This document shows positions 62,060 through 64,000 of a DNA stretch of 64,000 bases, in pieces. Below the pieces are notes generated by a model. It was not told the DNA's origin and made no database searches. It saw only the letters and a list, made by a program, of their open reading frames with translations. The stretch comes from JANWVO01 sp037446555 (GTDB taxonomy: Bacteria > Acidobacteriota > Terriglobia > Bryobacterales > Bryobacteraceae). The stretch lies in NCBI GenBank assembly GCA_037446555.1, contig JBBIIK010000005.1, positions 62,001 through 126,000 of the forward strand, in the 5' to 3' direction. The position numbers were made by a program, and so were the translations under genes. Numbering within the stretch: position 1 is the stretch's first letter; every line of letters begins with the position of its first letter.

Positions 62060-63706
62060 TCAGGCTGCCGGGCGCGCCGCGGAGCGCAACAGAGAGAACG
62101 CCACGCCGGAAAAGACCACCACCAGACAGCCGATGGCGTTCAGCCACAGGAACGCCAGCCCGGTGAAATGCCAGACGGCAAAAACAGCGGCTTCTCCAAG
62201 CAGCATGGAAACGAAGGCAGCGCCTCCCCGCACGCGCGGGAAAAAGAAGGCAAGCACGAAGACGCCGAGGAGAGTTCCGTAAAAGAGCGACCCCAGCCGG
62301 TTCACCGCTTCGACCAGCGAGCCCAGATTCTGCGCGTAAAGCGCGGTGATGATGGCATAGGCGCCCCAGAAGACGGTCAGCCAGCGCGAGGCGGCCAGGT
62401 AATGGCGGTCGGGCGCCTCGCGGCGGAAGAAGCGGCGGTAGATGTCCACCATGCTGACGGTGGCCAGGGAGTTGATTTCGGCGGAAATGGTCGACATGGC
62501 GGCAGCAAAGATGGCAGCCATGATGAGGCCGACAATGCCCGCAGGGATGTGATGGACGACGAACCAGAGGAAGACGTAGTTGGTGTCATTGACGCGCGCT
62601 TGCCCGGTGGCTTCCCCAGCGAGGGAGAGGGCGCGAATGCGCACGCGGTCCACCTCCTGCTGGGCGTCGCGGAAGGCTTCCAGGTTCATTTGCAGGGCCG
62701 CCCGGCGGCGCAAGGCGAACGCCGCGTCGTATTCGGCCCGCAGCTGCGGGTACTCGGGCCGGCTTTCCAGAGCGCGCATGGCTTGAGGCTGGAAGACGAG
62801 CGGCGGCTGCGAGTAGATGTAAAAGACGAACACCAGCGCCCCGGTGAGCAGGATGAAGAACTGCATCGGGATCTTGGCGACGCCATTGAACAGCAGCCCG
62901 AGGCGGGACTGCGCGGCGCTGCGCCCGGTGAGGTAGCGCTGCACCTGGCTCTGGTCGCAGCCGAAGTAGGCGAGCGCGAGGAACATGCCGCCGATGAGTC
63001 CGCTCCAGAGGTTGTACTGGTCGTTGGGATCGAAGCGCCAGACGACGGCGTTCAGCTTGCCTGCGGCACCGGCGATGGCGAGCGCGTCGGTGAACCCCAC
63101 GCCCGCGGGCAGCAGCCAGAGCACGGTGAGCAGCGCGGCGACGATGCCTGCGGTCATGACGAGCATCTGGACGAACTCGGTCCAGGTGACGGCGGCAATG
63201 CCGCCGGAAACCGTGTAGGCCACGGCGATAACGCCCATGGCAAGCGTAGTCCAATGGGTGGGCCAGCCGAGCAGGACAGTGAGGACCACCGCCGGGGCGG
63301 AAAGGGCGACGCCCACGGCGAGCCCGCGGGAAAGAAGGAAAATGACGCCGGCCAGGGCGCGCGTGCGGGCGTCGAAGCGCTTCTCGAGATACTCGTAGGC
63401 GGTGAAAACGCCCGAGGCGTGGAAGCGCGGGACGGCGAAGGCGGAGATCAGGATCATCGCCAGAGGCAGGCCGAAGTACATCTGCACGAAGCGCATGCCG
63501 TCGGCGTAGCTCTGCCCGGTGGTGGAGATGAAGGTGATCGCGCTCGCCTGCGTGGCCATGATGGAGAGCGCCATGGCGTACCACGGCATGGTCTTGCCGG
63601 CGAGCAGATACTGCGACGTGGTGCGGCTGCCGCGGCTGCGCCAGATGCCGTAGGCGGCGGCGCAACTCAGGGAGGCGGCCAGGACGGCCCAGTCGAGCGG
63701 CCTCAC
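62060..63706 (-). CDS. Sodium/solute symporter (SSS family)
   Basis: A 548-residue inner-membrane symporter of the SSS/PutP type with about 13 hydrophobic helices. It starts at PLDWAVLAASLSCAAAYGIW and has the characteristic SQYLLAGKTMPWYAMALSIM and GGIAAVTWTEFVQMLVM, and helices with ISAEINSLATVSMVDIYRRF that line the sodium site. A loop of about 90 residues (residues 310-400) is longer than usual. The GTG start at 63706 overlaps the stop of the small membrane gene (GTGA). Neighbouring PIG-L-like genes often accompany such symporters, suggesting uptake of a sugar-like or organic-acid solute. Confidence 0.85.
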   Translation of the reverse strand: MRPLDWAVLAASLSCAAAYGIWRSRGSRTTSQYLLAGKTMPWYAMALSIMATQASAITFISTTGQSYADGMRFVQMYFGLPLAMILISAFAVPRFHASGVFTAYEYLEKRFDARTRALAGVIFLLSRGLAVGVALSAPAVVLTVLLGWPTHWTTLAMGVIAVAYTVSGGIAAVTWTEFVQMLVMTAGIVAALLTVLWLLPAGVGFTDALAIAGAAGKLNAVVWRFDPNDQYNLWSGLIGGMFLALAYFGCDQSQVQRYLTGRSAAQSRLGLLFNGVAKIPMQFFILLTGALVFVFYIYSQPPLVFQPQAMRALESRPEYPQLRAEYDAAFALRRRAALQMNLEAFRDAQQEVDRVRIRALSLAGEATGQARVNDTNYVFLWFVVHHIPAGIVGLIMAAIFAAAMSTISAEINSLATVSMVDIYRRFFRREAPDRHYLAASRWLTVFWGAYAIITALYAQNLGSLVEAVNRLGSLFYGTLLGVFVLAFFFPRVRGGAAFVSMLLGEAAVFAVWHFTGLAFLWLNAIGCLVVVFSGVAFSLLRSAARPAA

Positions 63707-63828
63707 CGGTTCCAGCTCCTCGTGAACCAGGACAGCATCGCGATGAGAAGGAGCAGGTAGACCGCGAGGCCCGCATGGATGCGGCGCCACGAGCCCCAGA
63801 AGGGCGGCCTGTCGTCGAGCGGATTCAT
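63703..63828 (-). CDS. 41-residue membrane protein in the symporter operon
   Basis: A tiny ORF encoding NPLDDRPPFWGSWRRIHAGL and then VYLLLLIAMLSWFTRSW, with one membrane helix and a basic/aromatic rim. It is joined by stop-start overlaps on both sides: ATGA with the upstream gene and GTGA with the symporter. That arrangement and the single helix suggest a small accessory subunit of the symporter. No family is recognised. Confidence 0.7.
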   Translation of the reverse strand: MNPLDDRPPFWGSWRRIHAGLAVYLLLLIAMLSWFTRSWNR

Positions 63829-64000
63829 CGTCCGGCGCTCACGAGATTGGCGAAGATGCGCCATGCGCCGGTTACGCCTGCGGGCAGCTGACGCCACCAC
63901 GCATAGGACGTGTAGATGTAGGCGCCCTGGCCTAGGCGGGCGAACAGGAGGCCGCCGCGCTGCGGGGGCTCGCCCGGATCGGCGGTTTCGAGCAGCGCCT
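63825..64000 (-). CDS. C-terminus of a probable PIG-L-type or ThuA-like protein (5' end outside the window)
   Basis: Only the last 57 residues are in the window, including GLLFARLGQGAYIYTSYAWW and RQLPAGVTGAWRIFANLVS. This ending resembles the C-terminal domain of some PIG-L deacetylases and amidotransferase-like proteins, where a G-x-Y-x-Y-T...RQLPAG-x-x-GA-x-R-x-x-AN pattern recurs. The stop overlaps the ATG of the small membrane gene. The identity is tentative. Confidence 0.5.
   Translation of the reverse strand, partial: ALLETADPGEPPQRGGLLFARLGQGAYIYTSYAWWRQLPAGVTGAWRIFANLVSAGR

Noticed and set aside
60593..63760. 1055-residue plus-strand ORF
   Set aside because: It runs antisense through the WYL gene, the tRNA-Sec and the symporter and has repetitive His/Gly/Glu-rich composition typical of GC-rich shadows.

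Overview
The window reads as chromosomal DNA from a GC-rich Gram-negative bacterium, most likely an Acidobacteriota of the Bryobacterales/Solibacter type. That placement is an inference from two Oar-like TonB-dependent receptors with carboxypeptidase-regulatory N-termini, a PEP-CTERM protein, a UxaE-type tagaturonate epimerase and many TPR proteins; no rRNA is present to confirm it.

Layout. 0-6 kb: VOC protein, citrate synthase (gltA) divergent from isocitrate dehydrogenase (icd, reading frame broken once), a methyltransferase with a zinc ribbon, and an RluA-type pseudouridine synthase. 6-10.5 kb: divergent SDR/uxaE uronate pair, a methyltransferase, a family 2 glycosyltransferase and two secreted proteins of uncertain role. 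10.5-17.2 kb: a minus-strand run of YheT-type hydrolase and two MacB/FtsX-like permeases without an ATPase, then a GAF-ANTAR regulator and a TPR metalloprotease-like protein. 17.2-25.3 kb: a peroxiredoxin whose peroxidatic residue is encoded by an in-frame UGA, divergent from a compact chemotaxis operon cheW-mcp-cheA-cheR-cheD-cheY-cheX-cheB. 25.3-31.9 kb: glycosyltransferase, lspA-ileS, and TPR and Tudor-like proteins. 31.9-37.6 kb: purQ-purL-purF, rlmB and a MerR regulator. 37.6-42 kb: membrane protein, DinG-like helicase, HDOD protein and phosphotriesterase-like hydrolase. 42-49.4 kb: two Oar-like receptors. 49.5-56.5 kb: clpC, a LolD-like ATPase, an SRPBCC protein, dnaB, a Dps-like ferritin and an amidase. 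56.5-60.8 kb: initiator tRNA followed by a gene-poor accessory stretch with a PEP-CTERM protein, a QueC-like protein and a decayed second copy of the latter. 60.8-64 kb: WYL regulator, tRNA-Sec (selC), SSS symporter, a 41-residue membrane protein and the tail of a probable PIG-L-type protein.

The most notable result is two independent pieces of a selenocysteine system in one window. One is a peroxiredoxin with UGA exactly at the catalytic position (P-x3-T-x2-U), followed at the right distance by a bacterial SECIS-like hairpin. The other, about 44 kb away, is a tRNA-Sec with UCA anticodon, 8-bp acceptor stem, 6-bp D stem and long variable arm. Ordinary ORF calling would split the peroxiredoxin into two fragments. 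SelA, SelB and SelD are not in the window.

Most long ORFs opposite the genes listed are GC-rich antisense shadows and were left out. Promoter and terminator calls are by eye. Residue numbers are hand counts and approximate.
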